Assembly (NCBI GenBank): GCA_905215475.1
Contig: CAJMPW010000001.1
Span: forward strand, 124,001 to 188,000
DNA length: 64,000 nt
Direction: 5' to 3'
Source: CAG-103 sp905215475
GTDB lineage: Bacteria > Bacillota > Clostridia > Oscillospirales > Oscillospiraceae
In this document: positions 24,447 through 32,564 of the stretch, piece by piece
Layout: every line of letters starts with the position of its first letter
Position numbering within the stretch: position 1 is the stretch's first letter
Made by a program: the position numbers and the translations under genes
The notes under the pieces: generated by a model
What the model was told of the DNA's origin: nothing
Seen by the model: the letters and a program-made list of their open reading frames with translations, nothing else
Databases searched by the model: none

Positions 24447-25073
24447 ATGAAAGAAAACTATCAAAAACAGCTCGATGCGCTCCTTTCTGCCCTTCCGGCG
24501 GAGGAAAAGCCGCGCCTGCTGCTGCACAGCTGCTGCGGTCCGTGCAGCAGCTACGTGCTGGAGTACCTCACGCAGTATTTTCGCGTGACCGTGCTGTACT
24601 ACAATCCGAACATCCAGCCGCGCGCGGAATACGACCGCCGTCTCTACTGGCAGCAGGAGCTCATCCGCCGCCTCCCGACGCCGGAGGCGGTGCAGCTGCT
24701 CGACTGCGGCTATGACGGGCAGCGCTACATCGACGCCGTCCGCGGTCTCGAGCGTGAGCCGGAGGGCGGCGCGCGCTGCACGGTGTGCTTCCGTCTGCGT
24801 CTCGAGGAGACGGCGCGGCAGGCACAGGCGCACGGGTTCGACTATTTCGGCACGACGCTCACCGTCTCGCCGCACAAGGACGCGCAGCGTCTCAACGCCA
24901 TCGGCGCCGAGCTTGCGCAGCAATACGGCGTGCGCTGGCTGCCGTCGGATTTTAAAAAGCGCGAGGGCTACAAGCGCAGCATCGAGCTGTCCCGCCAATA
25001 TGGCCTCTACCGGCAGGAATACTGCGGCTGCCTGTACAGCAAACCGGTTGACAACAGCCGGACGGAGGAGTAG
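24447..25073 (+). CDS. queH: Epoxyqueuosine reductase QueH
   Basis: A 208-residue enzyme of the former DUF208 family that reduces epoxyqueuosine to queuosine in tRNA, an alternative to QueG. The cysteine pattern for the iron-sulfur/metal site is present: LLHSCCGPCSSY (Cys29, Cys30, Cys33), CTVCFRLRL in the middle, and YCGCLYS near the C-terminus. An extended -10 TGC-TATACT (TATACT at 24423-24428) lies close upstream and the 5' leader is very short; the ribosome site GGCGGGTG is weak. It is followed by queT, so queuosine metabolism is grouped here. Confidence 0.93.
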   Translation: MKENYQKQLDALLSALPAEEKPRLLLHSCCGPCSSYVLEYLTQYFRVTVLYYNPNIQPRAEYDRRLYWQQELIRRLPTPEAVQLLDCGYDGQRYIDAVRGLEREPEGGARCTVCFRLRLEETARQAQAHGFDYFGTTLTVSPHKDAQRLNAIGAELAQQYGVRWLPSDFKKREGYKRSIELSRQYGLYRQEYCGCLYSKPVDNSRTEE

Positions 25074-25080
25074 AATAACC

Positions 25081-25158
25081 GCTGTCACAATTTCAACAGG
25101 CGCAGGTGCCATACCCCTGCGCGCACAATGTGTGCAACGAAAAAAATGGGAGGAATTG
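25081..25158 (+). promoter_or_regulatory. Candidate preQ1 riboswitch upstream of queT
   Basis: In the 89-nt gap before queT I see CTGT (25082-25085) pairing with ACAG (25096-25099), a 7-bp hairpin GCGCAGG/CCTGCGC (25100-25122) and a 5-bp hairpin GCACA/TGTGC (25123-25135). The first loop's CAATTTC (25088-25094) is complementary (one G-U) to GGAATTG (25152-25158), which overlaps the Shine-Dalgarno GGGAGG. That is an H-type pseudoknot able to hide the ribosome site, as in preQ1 riboswitches. The queT context supports it, but I cannot match the conserved bases of class I, II or III. Confidence 0.5.
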
Positions 25159-25162
25159 AATC

Positions 25163-25702
25163 ATGCACATCACCACGAGAAAATTGACCGCCGCGGCGGT
25201 CACGGGAGCGGCCTATGCAGCCCTGACGATGCTTTTGGCGCCGATCAGCTACGGAGCGATCCAGTGCCGGGTCTCGGAGGTGCTGTGCATTTTGCCGTTT
25301 TTCATCCCCTGCACGGCATGGGGGCTGTTCGTCGGCTGCGCGATCGCAAATCTGCTGAGCGCGGCGGGTATTTTTGACGTCGTCTTCGGCTCGCTGGCGA
25401 CGCTGCTGGCGGCGCTGTGCACGGCGTGGCTCGGCCGCGGGCGCGGCGCGCAGTCATGGCTGCGGTGCGTCCTTGCGGCGCTCATGCCGGTCGTGTTCAA
25501 TTTTGTGTTTGTCGGCGCGGTGCTCACGTGGTCGCTCACGGACGCCGCATTCCCGCACCTGAATGCATCGTTCTGGCTCTTCGGCGGTCAGGTCGCGCTC
25601 GGCGAGCTCGCCGTGCTCGGCATTCTGGGCCTGCCGCTCATGCGCCTGCTGCCGCGCAACCCGAAGTTCCGGGAGATCATTCGCAGCTATCAAAAGGAGT
25701 GA
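25163..25702 (+). CDS. queT: QueT-family queuosine-precursor transporter
   Basis: A 179-residue integral membrane protein with about 5-6 helices, resembling the QueT S-component that feeds preQ1 or preQ0 to an ECF-type transporter. Typical family stretches are the N-terminal TRKLTAAAVTGAAYAALTM, ISYGAIQCRVSEVLCILPF, and the C-terminal LLPRNPKFREI. GGGAGG precedes the ATG and is probably masked by the upstream pseudoknot. No ECF ATPase genes are nearby, as usual for group II S-components. It lies 6 nt before malQ, which may share its transcript. Confidence 0.9.
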   Translation: MHITTRKLTAAAVTGAAYAALTMLLAPISYGAIQCRVSEVLCILPFFIPCTAWGLFVGCAIANLLSAAGIFDVVFGSLATLLAALCTAWLGRGRGAQSWLRCVLAALMPVVFNFVFVGAVLTWSLTDAAFPHLNASFWLFGGQVALGELAVLGILGLPLMRLLPRNPKFREIIRSYQKE

Positions 25703-25708
25703 CGGAGC

Positions 25709-27181
25709 ATGACCCGCTCAAGCGGTATCCTGCTGCCGGTGTCGGCTCTGCCGTCGCCGTGCGGCATCGGCGATCTGGGCACAGCCGCCCGGGAGTTTAT
25801 CGATTTTCTTGCTGCCGCCGGGCAGCGCCATTGGCAGATCCTGCCGCTCAATCCGCCGGACAGCGCGCACTCGCCGTATCTGTCGGCGTCGACCTTTGCC
25901 GGCAGCACCGATCTGCTGTCGCCGGAGCCGTTCATGGCGCGCGGCGCGCTCACGGCGGCCGAGGTGTGCGCCGTCAACTGGGGCAGCGATCCCATGCGTG
26001 TCGATTATGAGCGTGTCCGTGCGGGCAAGACCGCGCTCTGGGCCGCGGCATTTGCGCGCGAACAGGCAGCGGTCACGCCCGCGCTGCGCGCCGCGCTTGA
26101 GACCCAGCCGTGGCTCAAGGATTACTGCCTGTACATGGCCATCAAGGAGGCGCAGGGCGGCGCACCGTGGTATGCCTGGCCGTCCGCGCTGCGTGACCGG
26201 GATGCGGACGCGCTTACAGAGGCGGCCGCGCAGCTCGACGCGCGCGTGCTGCTGCACGCGTATCTGCAGACGGAGTTTACCCGCCAGTGGGACGCGGTGC
26301 GCGCCTATGCGCACGCGCACGGTGTGCGCATCATCGGCGACCTGCCCATGTACGTTGCCGCCGACAGCGCGGACGTCTGGGCGCAGCCGGGGCAGTTCTG
26401 TCTTGACCCGGACGGACAGCCGAGCGCCGTCGCCGGTGTCCCGCCGGACTATTTCTGCGCCGACGGTCAGCTCTGGGGCAACCCGCTCTATGCGTGGGAC
26501 GTCATGAAGGCGGACGGCTTCCGGTGGTGGAAGGATCGCGTTCGCGGCGCAGCAAAGCGGTATGATGTGGTGCGCATTGACCATTTTCGCGCCATTTCGA
26601 GCTATTGGGTGGTGCCGCGTGGCGAATTGACCGCACGCGGCGGCCATTGGGCGCCCGGTCCCGGACCTGCGCTGCTGCAGGCGCTGCACACGGCGGCGCC
26701 GGAGCTCGAGCTGATCGCGGAGGATCTCGGCACGATCGACGACGACGTGCGCCGGCTCGTTGCGCGCTCCGGCTGTCCGGGGATGCGCGTGCTGCTCTTC
26801 GGCTTTGATCCCAGCGGCACGTCTGAGCACCGGCCGGATCGCGTGCGCGCACACAGCGTCTGCTATGTCGGCACGCACGACAACGAGCCCGCCGCTGCGT
26901 GGGCGGCGCTCGGCGGTGCGGACGCCGACTATGCCATGCGCTGTCTCGGCGTGTACGATGTGGCGCGTCTGCCCGAGGCGCTGCTGCGCGCCGGTATGGG
27001 CTCGCGCGCGGAGCTGTTCATCGCGCAGATGCAGGACGTGCTCGGTCTCGGCGCGGAGAGCCGCATGAACACCCCAGGCACGGCCACCGGCAACTGGGTC
27101 TGGCGGCTGCTGCCCGGTCAGGCGGATGCACAGACGGCAGCGCGTCTGCGCGCACGCACACAAGCGGCCTGCCGCATCTGA
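25709..27181 (+). CDS. malQ: 4-alpha-glucanotransferase (amylomaltase)
   Basis: A 490-residue GH77 enzyme that transfers alpha-1,4-glucan chains between maltodextrins and works with GlgP in glycogen/maltodextrin turnover. N-terminal RSSGILLPVSALPSPCGIGDLG is characteristic. The catalytic set is visible: nucleophile Asp in RIDHFRA, acid/base Glu in LIAEDLGTI, and Asp in VGTHDNEPA. C-terminal NTPGTATGNWVWRL is the family end motif. It starts 6 nt after queT, so the nucleobase transporter and amylomaltase share a transcript, which is metabolically odd. Confidence 0.95.
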   Translation: MTRSSGILLPVSALPSPCGIGDLGTAAREFIDFLAAAGQRHWQILPLNPPDSAHSPYLSASTFAGSTDLLSPEPFMARGALTAAEVCAVNWGSDPMRVDYERVRAGKTALWAAAFAREQAAVTPALRAALETQPWLKDYCLYMAIKEAQGGAPWYAWPSALRDRDADALTEAAAQLDARVLLHAYLQTEFTRQWDAVRAYAHAHGVRIIGDLPMYVAADSADVWAQPGQFCLDPDGQPSAVAGVPPDYFCADGQLWGNPLYAWDVMKADGFRWWKDRVRGAAKRYDVVRIDHFRAISSYWVVPRGELTARGGHWAPGPGPALLQALHTAAPELELIAEDLGTIDDDVRRLVARSGCPGMRVLLFGFDPSGTSEHRPDRVRAHSVCYVGTHDNEPAAAWAALGGADADYAMRCLGVYDVARLPEALLRAGMGSRAELFIAQMQDVLGLGAESRMNTPGTATGNWVWRLLPGQADAQTAARLRARTQAACRI

Positions 27182-27195
27182 CAGGAAAAAACAAA

Positions 27196-27234
27196 CAGCG
27201 GACACCGAAATCGCTCGGTGTCCGCTGCTTTTTT
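27196..27234 (+). terminator. Terminator after malQ
   Basis: A 12-bp stem (27197-27208 with 27215-27226), 6-nt loop, tail GCTTTTTT. The minus-strand side is also T-rich, so it may serve the SGNH gene too. Confidence 0.85.
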
Positions 27235-27241
27235 CCGGTCG

Positions 27242-27931
27242 TCAGACGATGACGGCGCGTACCTGCTCGATGAGCGTGGCGTAAAACATCTCATAGCCCG
27301 CCTCGGACAGGTGGATGCCGTCGTCTGCGTTGCTCACGCGCGGATCGACCCCGTCGAGAAAACGCTCGCGCGGGTCGACGCACGGCACGTCCAGCTCGGC
27401 GGCGATGGTGCACACGAGACCGGAATAGCGCTCCTGCGTGCGGTAGATGCGCCGCACGTCGCCCAGCCACTGCATGACGCCGGCGGCGCTCGCGCCGTTG
27501 TGGTCGATGCAGGCGAGGTACTTCACCTCGTCGATCGGCGGCAGGGTCGTGAAGATGGGGCGCACACCCGCCTCGCGCAGCATCTGCACGATGGACGTGA
27601 GATTTGCGCGGAATTCATCCGCCAGCACCACGGGGTCATGGTGCTGCTCGGGATGGGCAGCCACGTCTGCCCAGTCATAGTTGCAGTCGTTGCCGCCGTA
27701 CTCGATGAGCGCCCAGTCATAGCGGTGACCGCGCGCGAGGTCGCGCTGCACGAGCGTAACGCCTTTGCGCGAGGTCGCGCCGAAGACGGACTTGTTCGTC
27801 ACCTCGGCGGCTATGCCGGCAAGCGGAGCCTCAAACAGGTCGGTGTGAAAGTGATACCGGAGCTGCTCGTCCGGCAGTGTGCCCTTCATCAGAGAGTCGC
27901 CGTATACGGCGATGCGCAGCTTTTCATCCAT
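27242..27931 (-). CDS. SGNH/GDSL-type hydrolase
   Basis: A 229-residue esterase/lipase-fold protein without a signal peptide. Block I is AVYGDSLMKG with Ser13, block III is EYGGNDCNYD with the oxyanion Asn, and block V is DDGIHLSEAGYEM with the catalytic Asp and His. AGGAGG lies 8 nt before the start at 27931; the in-frame opening further upstream has no family sequence. The substrate is unknown; relatives act on acyl or acetyl esters of sugars and lipids. A second, unrelated SGNH gene lies at 52722-53966. Confidence 0.87.
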   Translation of the reverse strand: MDEKLRIAVYGDSLMKGTLPDEQLRYHFHTDLFEAPLAGIAAEVTNKSVFGATSRKGVTLVQRDLARGHRYDWALIEYGGNDCNYDWADVAAHPEQHHDPVVLADEFRANLTSIVQMLREAGVRPIFTTLPPIDEVKYLACIDHNGASAAGVMQWLGDVRRIYRTQERYSGLVCTIAAELDVPCVDPRERFLDGVDPRVSNADDGIHLSEAGYEMFYATLIEQVRAVIV

Positions 27932-28011
27932 TGTGAGGTCCTCCTGCAAGGTGGTATTTTCACCATGATACCGACAGACACTTAAAAAACCATTAGAAAA
28001 AATGTGAAGAA

Positions 28012-28043
28012 AGCGAAAACGCGGCATCCGCCGCGTTTTCGCT
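28012..28043 (-). terminator. Terminator of the nucleotidyltransferase gene
   Basis: A perfect 14-bp stem (28012-28025 with 28030-28043), 4-nt loop, followed on the minus strand by TTCTTCACATTTTTTC. It lies 14 nt past the stop. Confidence 0.8.
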
Positions 28044-28056
28044 CTCATTCGATCGG

Positions 28057-28968
28057 TTATTTCCACAGTGCCGGGGGATATGTCCCGTCCGCGTGCAGCG
28101 CGCGCAGCGCCGCGATGACGCCGGGCTTATCCTCCTGATACGTCAGGCCGAACCAGTGCTCATCCGTCTGCAGCACGCACGTGCGCACACGGTTTTGCGC
28201 CGTGAGCGCGTCCATCATCACGGGCAGCAGGCATTCGCCCTTTTCATCGCCTGGGGCAAGGGCGCGCACAAAGTCGTCAAAATACTGCGCCATCACGTCC
28301 AGCATCGCCGGGTGATAGCCCCAGAGATTCATGCTCACGAGCGCCTCGGGGTCGAGCAGGATGCCCTCGCCCTCGCCGGACGTGTCGCGGATCAGACCGT
28401 CGGGGCAAAGGCGGATCTTGTACGTCTCCTGCACCTTGCGCAGCAGGCCGTCCTGCGTTGCGCACACGCCGCGCGTGACCGTGCCGAAGGGGCTGACGGT
28501 GTTTTTCAGCCGGTAGCCGACCATGGCGGCGTCCTGCGCGCCGCCAAGCTCCGGCAGCGCAGCGGCGACGGCGTCGAGCGCACCGCGGCCGTAAAAATCA
28601 TCGGCGTTGATGACGGCAAAGGGCGTGCCGATCACATCGCGCGCACACAGCACGGCGTGCACCGTGCCGAGCGGCTTTTTGCGCTGCGACAGCTCCGGGC
28701 GCGCCGCGGTGAAGCGGTCTGGCGTCTGAAACGCGTAATCGATCCGGATGCCGGTGCGCTGCTCGATGCGGTCGCCGAAGAGGGCGCGCACGTCCTCGAG
28801 CATTGCCGGCTTGATGATGAGCACGATGCGGTCAAAGCCGGCGCGCAGCGCGTCATAGATCGCGTATTCCATAAGGATCTCGCCGTCAGGGCCGAGGCGC
28901 TCGATCTGCTTGACGCCGCCATAGCGCGAGCCGAGACCGGCCGCCATTACTACCAGAGTCATGTTCAT
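28057..28968 (-). CDS. Nucleotidyltransferase family protein (NTP-sugar type)
   Basis: A 303-residue Rossmann-type nucleotidyltransferase. The N-terminal loop is VVMAAGLGSRYGGVKQ, followed by PDGEILMEYAIYDALRAGFDRIVLII and the metal/sugar site INADDFYGR near residue 110. GVCATQDGLL and the C-terminal HWFGLTYQEDKP fit a large, poorly characterised sugar-phosphate nucleotidyltransferase group rather than GalU, GlgC or RmlA. The start at 28968 is favoured by AGAGAGG upstream; ATG 28962 is possible. It has a good promoter and terminator and stands alone. The sugar is unknown. Confidence 0.82.
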   Translation of the reverse strand: MNMTLVVMAAGLGSRYGGVKQIERLGPDGEILMEYAIYDALRAGFDRIVLIIKPAMLEDVRALFGDRIEQRTGIRIDYAFQTPDRFTAARPELSQRKKPLGTVHAVLCARDVIGTPFAVINADDFYGRGALDAVAAALPELGGAQDAAMVGYRLKNTVSPFGTVTRGVCATQDGLLRKVQETYKIRLCPDGLIRDTSGEGEGILLDPEALVSMNLWGYHPAMLDVMAQYFDDFVRALAPGDEKGECLLPVMMDALTAQNRVRTCVLQTDEHWFGLTYQEDKPGVIAALRALHADGTYPPALWK

Positions 28969-29010
28969 ATGTAGGATGCCTCTCTGTCTGTTACAAATGT
29001 CACAACTCAT

Positions 29011-29040
29011 AGCATACCACAGACCGACCGGAATTGTCAA
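29011..29040 (-). promoter_or_regulatory. Promoter of the nucleotidyltransferase gene
   Basis: Minus strand: TTGACA (29040-29035), 18-nt spacer, TATGCT (29016-29011) with an extended TGG. It is back to back with the amidase promoter. Confidence 0.75.
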
Positions 29041-29085
29041 TCTTTGTGCGTTGCCGCATCCGCACACAGCTGGAAGAGCAAACCA

Positions 29086-29114
29086 TTGCAAAAACAGGAT
29101 AGGTGCGGTAAAAT
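29086..29114 (+). promoter_or_regulatory. Promoter of the SLH amidase gene
   Basis: TTGCAA (29086-29091), 17-nt spacer, TAAAAT (29109-29114). The leader contains a small hairpin GGGCGC/GCGCCC (29171-29187) directly before the ribosome site. Confidence 0.7.
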
Positions 29115-29197
29115 CACTGCGGGGTAAAGAACCCAAAAATTTTGATGTGGCATTTTCCGAAAAGGAGGGCGGGCGCACGGCGCGCCCGGAGGAACGG

Positions 29198-30535
29198 ATG
29201 AAACGAATCTTGTCTTTCTTTCTGACTGTGGCCCTGTCGGCGGCGCTGCTGGCACCGGGGGCGGCTGCGGCAAATGAGGCTGCAGCCAAGGATACCGACT
29301 GGCTGTATATCACGATCGACCCCGGTCACGGCGGCGACGGCGCAGGCGGATATGACCCCGGCGCACTCAACAACACCTATGGGTATCAGGAGGCGGACTG
29401 CGTGCTCAGGATCGGGCTCTATCTCAAGCAGGAGCTTGAGACGTACCGCCATGTCCACGTGGACATGACGCGCTCCGATCGTGACGGCACGTATTATACG
29501 GCGCCCCTGAGCAAGGTGCAGAGACGTGTGGACTTTGCGCAGGAGAAGGGATCAGGCCTGCTCGTGAGCCTGCACCTGAACGGTGCCGCCACGCAGTCTG
29601 CGCACGGCGCGCTGATCCTTGCGAGCAATGGCAACTATGACGCCAAGTGCGCGGACATCGTCGACGGTGTCGGCACGAACATCCTCACGCAGCTCGGCAA
29701 GCTCGGCCGCGGCCTCGTCAAGGAGAGCTCTCATGACGGCACAAAGTACCCCAACGGCAAGCTCGCCGATTATTACGGCATCGTCCGCTACGGTCAGCTT
29801 GCGCACATCCCGTCGCTGATCATCGAGCACTGCTTTATCAGCAGCAACAGCGACTGTGAGAAGTTCCTCTCGAGCGACGCAAAGCTGCAGGCCATCGCGC
29901 AGGCGGATGCGCGCGGCATTGCGGCCTATTACGGCCTTGAGAAGAAAACGGAGGGCGAGGTCGACCCCGAGCCGACCTTCCGCGACTGCCGCAAGCACTG
30001 GGCGCGCAGCTATGTTGATACCGCTGCGGCCGCCGGCTGGGTGAGCGGCGTCGGCAACGGACTGTTTACCCCGGACGATACGCTCACGCGCGGCGCGTTC
30101 GTGACGATGCTGGCGGCGCTTGCCGGCGTGAATAAGGCGGACTACCCCGGCAGCCGGTTTGAAGACGTCGCGGAGAGCGCGTGGTATGCGCCCGGCGTGT
30201 CCTGGGCGGCGTCGGAGGGGGTCGTCTCCGGCGTGGGTGAAGGGAAGTTTGCGCCGAACGACAACATCACCCGTCAGGAGATGGCGGTGATCATGACGGC
30301 CTACCTCAAATGGAAGGGCATCGACGCGGCACCGAGTGCTGAGCCTTCGGCCTATCACATTGCGGATCTTGACACCGTTGCCCCGTGGGCGGTCGACAGT
30401 GTCTGCTTCTGCTATGAGAAGGGGCTGCTGACCGGCCGCGGCGCGGGCTTTGCCCCGCTGGCCAACGCTACGCGCGCCGAGGCGTGCGTCGTGCTGTGCG
30501 GACTGCATAACTTTCTCGCTGCGTCCGGCGGTTGA
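29198..30535 (+). CDS. Secreted N-acetylmuramoyl-L-alanine amidase with three SLH domains
   Basis: A 445-residue cell-surface protein. A signal peptide (residues 1-26, cleavage after AAA) is followed by an Amidase_3 zinc domain: DPGHGG, GYQEADCVL with the zinc glutamate, SLHLNGA, and IIEHCFIS with the catalytic glutamate. Residues about 260-445 form three S-layer-homology repeats, each ending in a TR(G/Q/A)-type motif (TRGAF, TRQEM, TRAEA). It should cleave stem peptides from murein and bind the wall through pyruvylated polymers. GGAGG lies 5 nt before the ATG; the longer in-frame opening runs through the promoter. Confidence 0.93.
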   Translation: MKRILSFFLTVALSAALLAPGAAAANEAAAKDTDWLYITIDPGHGGDGAGGYDPGALNNTYGYQEADCVLRIGLYLKQELETYRHVHVDMTRSDRDGTYYTAPLSKVQRRVDFAQEKGSGLLVSLHLNGAATQSAHGALILASNGNYDAKCADIVDGVGTNILTQLGKLGRGLVKESSHDGTKYPNGKLADYYGIVRYGQLAHIPSLIIEHCFISSNSDCEKFLSSDAKLQAIAQADARGIAAYYGLEKKTEGEVDPEPTFRDCRKHWARSYVDTAAAAGWVSGVGNGLFTPDDTLTRGAFVTMLAALAGVNKADYPGSRFEDVAESAWYAPGVSWAASEGVVSGVGEGKFAPNDNITRQEMAVIMTAYLKWKGIDAAPSAEPSAYHIADLDTVAPWAVDSVCFCYEKGLLTGRGAGFAPLANATRAEACVVLCGLHNFLAASGG

Positions 30536-30559
30536 CTTCCTGCACCATTGGCGTATAAT
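30532..30559 (+). promoter_or_regulatory. Promoter of the Mrp/Nbp35 gene
   Basis: TTGACT (30532-30537), 16-nt spacer, TATAAT (30554-30559). The -35 overlaps the amidase stop codon, and there is no terminator between the genes. Confidence 0.75.
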
Positions 30560-30597
30560 AAGACCAACACATCGTTGAAACGGAGGAATCCCCAACT

Positions 30598-31440
30598 ATG
30601 AGCGACCATCACAACGAAAACCCTGAAAATTGCACCCACGACTGCTCGAACTGCAGCGAAAACTGCGAGCACGCGACCGAGTCTCTGCAGCAGGCGCTGC
30701 GTCCGGGCGCCCGTGTTGACAAGGTCATCGCGGTCGTCTCCGGCAAGGGCGGCGTCGGCAAGAGCCTCGTGACGAGCCTGCTCGCCTGCGAGATGCAGCG
30801 CCGCGGCCATCAGGCAGCCGTGCTCGATGCCGACATCACCGGCCCATCGATCCCGCAGGCGTTCGGCGTCCACGGCGGCGCCATGGGCGGCGAGGATTTT
30901 CTGTATCCCAACCGCACCCGCACCGGCATCGAGATCATGTCCATCAATCTCCTGCTCCCGAACGAGACCGACCCCGTCGTCTGGCGTGGTCCGGTCATCG
31001 CCGGCGCTGTGACCCAGTTCTGGACCGATGTCCAGTGGGAGAACGTGAACTATATGTTCGTCGATATGCCTCCCGGAACGGGCGACGTGCCGCTGACGGT
31101 GTTCCAGTCCCTGCCCGTGGCGGGCGTGGTCGTCGTCACGTCTCCGCAGGAGCTCGTCGGCATGATCGTCGACAAGGCCGTCAACATGGCCGACATGATG
31201 CACGTGCCCGTGCTCGGCATCGTTGAGAACATGGCCTACTACACCTGCCCGGACTGCGGCAAGCAGCACGCCATCTTCGGCGAGAGCCACATCGAGGCCA
31301 TTGCCGCCAAGCATGGCATCCCGCACACGGCCAAGCTGCCCATCGACCCCGCCATCGCGGCGGCGTGCGATGCCGGCCGCATCGAGGACGTGCAGGGCGA
31401 CTGGCTCGGCGCGCTGGCCGATGCCATCGAGGGCAAGTAA
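30598..31440 (+). CDS. Mrp/Nbp35-family iron-sulfur cluster carrier ATPase
   Basis: A 280-residue P-loop NTPase of the Mrp/ApbC group, which assembles and hands over [4Fe-4S] clusters. The deviant Walker A is SGKGGVGKS (48-56), followed by DADITGPSIP, the switch segment VDMPPGTGD, and the C-terminal TCPDCG pair that bridges the shared cluster. Unusually for Mrp, the N-terminus carries a further four-cysteine set (Cys12, 16, 19, 23), as in eukaryotic Nbp35; this variant is common in clostridia. GGAGG precedes the ATG. Monocistronic. Confidence 0.93.
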   Translation: MSDHHNENPENCTHDCSNCSENCEHATESLQQALRPGARVDKVIAVVSGKGGVGKSLVTSLLACEMQRRGHQAAVLDADITGPSIPQAFGVHGGAMGGEDFLYPNRTRTGIEIMSINLLLPNETDPVVWRGPVIAGAVTQFWTDVQWENVNYMFVDMPPGTGDVPLTVFQSLPVAGVVVVTSPQELVGMIVDKAVNMADMMHVPVLGIVENMAYYTCPDCGKQHAIFGESHIEAIAAKHGIPHTAKLPIDPAIAAACDAGRIEDVQGDWLGALADAIEGK

Positions 31441-31483
31441 TTTCCGTAAGAACAGAAAAACCCGGAGGTTTTCCGGCAGACTC

Positions 31484-31517
31484 AAAAACCGCTCTGCAAA
31501 ATGCAGAGCGGTTTTTG
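31484..31517. terminator. Bidirectional terminator
   Basis: A perfect 14-bp stem (31484-31497 with 31503-31516) flanked by A-run and T-run, AAAAT loop. It serves both the Mrp/Nbp35 gene and the DUF2804 gene converging from the right. Confidence 0.88.
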
Positions 31518-31520
31518 GCC

Positions 31521-32564
31521 TTACCATTTGTTGATGACCTTCTCGGCGAAGCCGGGGAGGTCTTTTACGTTCAGCACCGTGCCGTCGTCAAGCACGGCGC
31601 GGCCGTTAAAGACGCCGAACACCTGATGCTGGTCGGACTTGATGAGCCCCACGTCCGAGCAGCTCGCGCGGTCGAGCACGGGGGTGTAGTCCATCTCGAA
31701 GCGGCCGTCGTCGCTCGTGAACGTCCACGGCTGCATATAGTCCGGCGTGCGTCTGCCGCTGTCTCCGGGGATGTGGAAGGTCACCTGACTGAGCTTGTGT
31801 GCGCGGCCCTTGTAAAAGAGCATATTCTCGCTCGCGGCGCTCGTGTTGCCGAAGCCGTAGCCGATGTTGAAGCCGAAACGCTCCCCGTCGACGAGCCCGG
31901 AGGCGCTGCCCCAGTACCACGTGTTTTTGTACGTCCATACGCCGCGCCCCCAGTCGAGCACGGCGAAGCTGTCCGCCGGGTCGAAGGTGTAGGTGCGGTT
32001 GCAGTAGCCGTAGGTCACCGTGCCCTCGGCGCGCATACAGTTGATCTTCTGGTTGAAGTAGAAGTGCTTTTCCTTGTCAAAGGGCGTGGCGATGACCATG
32101 GACTCGGGCGGGATGTCCGTGAGCGTCACCTTCGCGTACAGCGATCCCTCGGGACCGAAGTTGTCCATCTGTGCGATGAGTACGCGCTTGTCGCCCTCGT
32201 TTTTGAGCAGGATGCTGTAGTGCTTGCCGGAGCTGCTCACATCGCCGTGCTCGCTGCTCTCGGGCAGACCGATCTTACCGTTGGTGAACGCGCGCATCGG
32301 GCTTTTCGTGATCTGCCAGCCCTCATCGAGGTTGATGAGGGAGATGGAGTCGAGCCCCATGTAGCTGTTGTCCGCGATGGTCAGGGCGAGGGCAAAGTGC
32401 CCGTTGTTGACGCAGTAGTAGTCCCACTCCTTGATGCGCATTTTGCCGGCCTTGATGTCGCTGCGGCGATAGATGGGCAGCAGGGTCTTGGCATAGCCGG
32501 GCTCTGTCAGGTTGCCGCTCGCGTCGAGCAGGGGACGGCGCTCGGTGATCTCGTGCTGATTCAT
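31521..32564 (-). CDS. DUF2804 domain-containing protein
   Basis: A 347-residue predicted cytosolic protein covering the DUF2804 family over its whole length, with no signal peptide or membrane helix. Typical features are the N-terminal ERRPLLDASGNLTEPGYAK, KEWDYYCV, aromatic-rich VLDWGRGVWTYKNTWYW, and the C-terminal QHQVFGVFNGRAVLDDG. It is probably a beta-sandwich of the lipocalin-like kind. The role is unknown. It overlaps the helicase-loader gene by 4 nt (ATGA) and is last in a dnaD - loader - DUF2804 operon; no functional link to replication is evident. Confidence 0.85.
   Translation of the reverse strand: MNQHEITERRPLLDASGNLTEPGYAKTLLPIYRRSDIKAGKMRIKEWDYYCVNNGHFALALTIADNSYMGLDSISLINLDEGWQITKSPMRAFTNGKIGLPESSEHGDVSSSGKHYSILLKNEGDKRVLIAQMDNFGPEGSLYAKVTLTDIPPESMVIATPFDKEKHFYFNQKINCMRAEGTVTYGYCNRTYTFDPADSFAVLDWGRGVWTYKNTWYWGSASGLVDGERFGFNIGYGFGNTSAASENMLFYKGRAHKLSQVTFHIPGDSGRRTPDYMQPWTFTSDDGRFEMDYTPVLDRASCSDVGLIKSDQHQVFGVFNGRAVLDDGTVLNVKDLPGFAEKVINKW

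Noticed and set aside
25081..25158. Firm assignment to preQ1 class I
   Set aside because: No A-rich tail pairing into a small hairpin loop of the class I kind could be found; only a pseudoknot with the ribosome site is supported.
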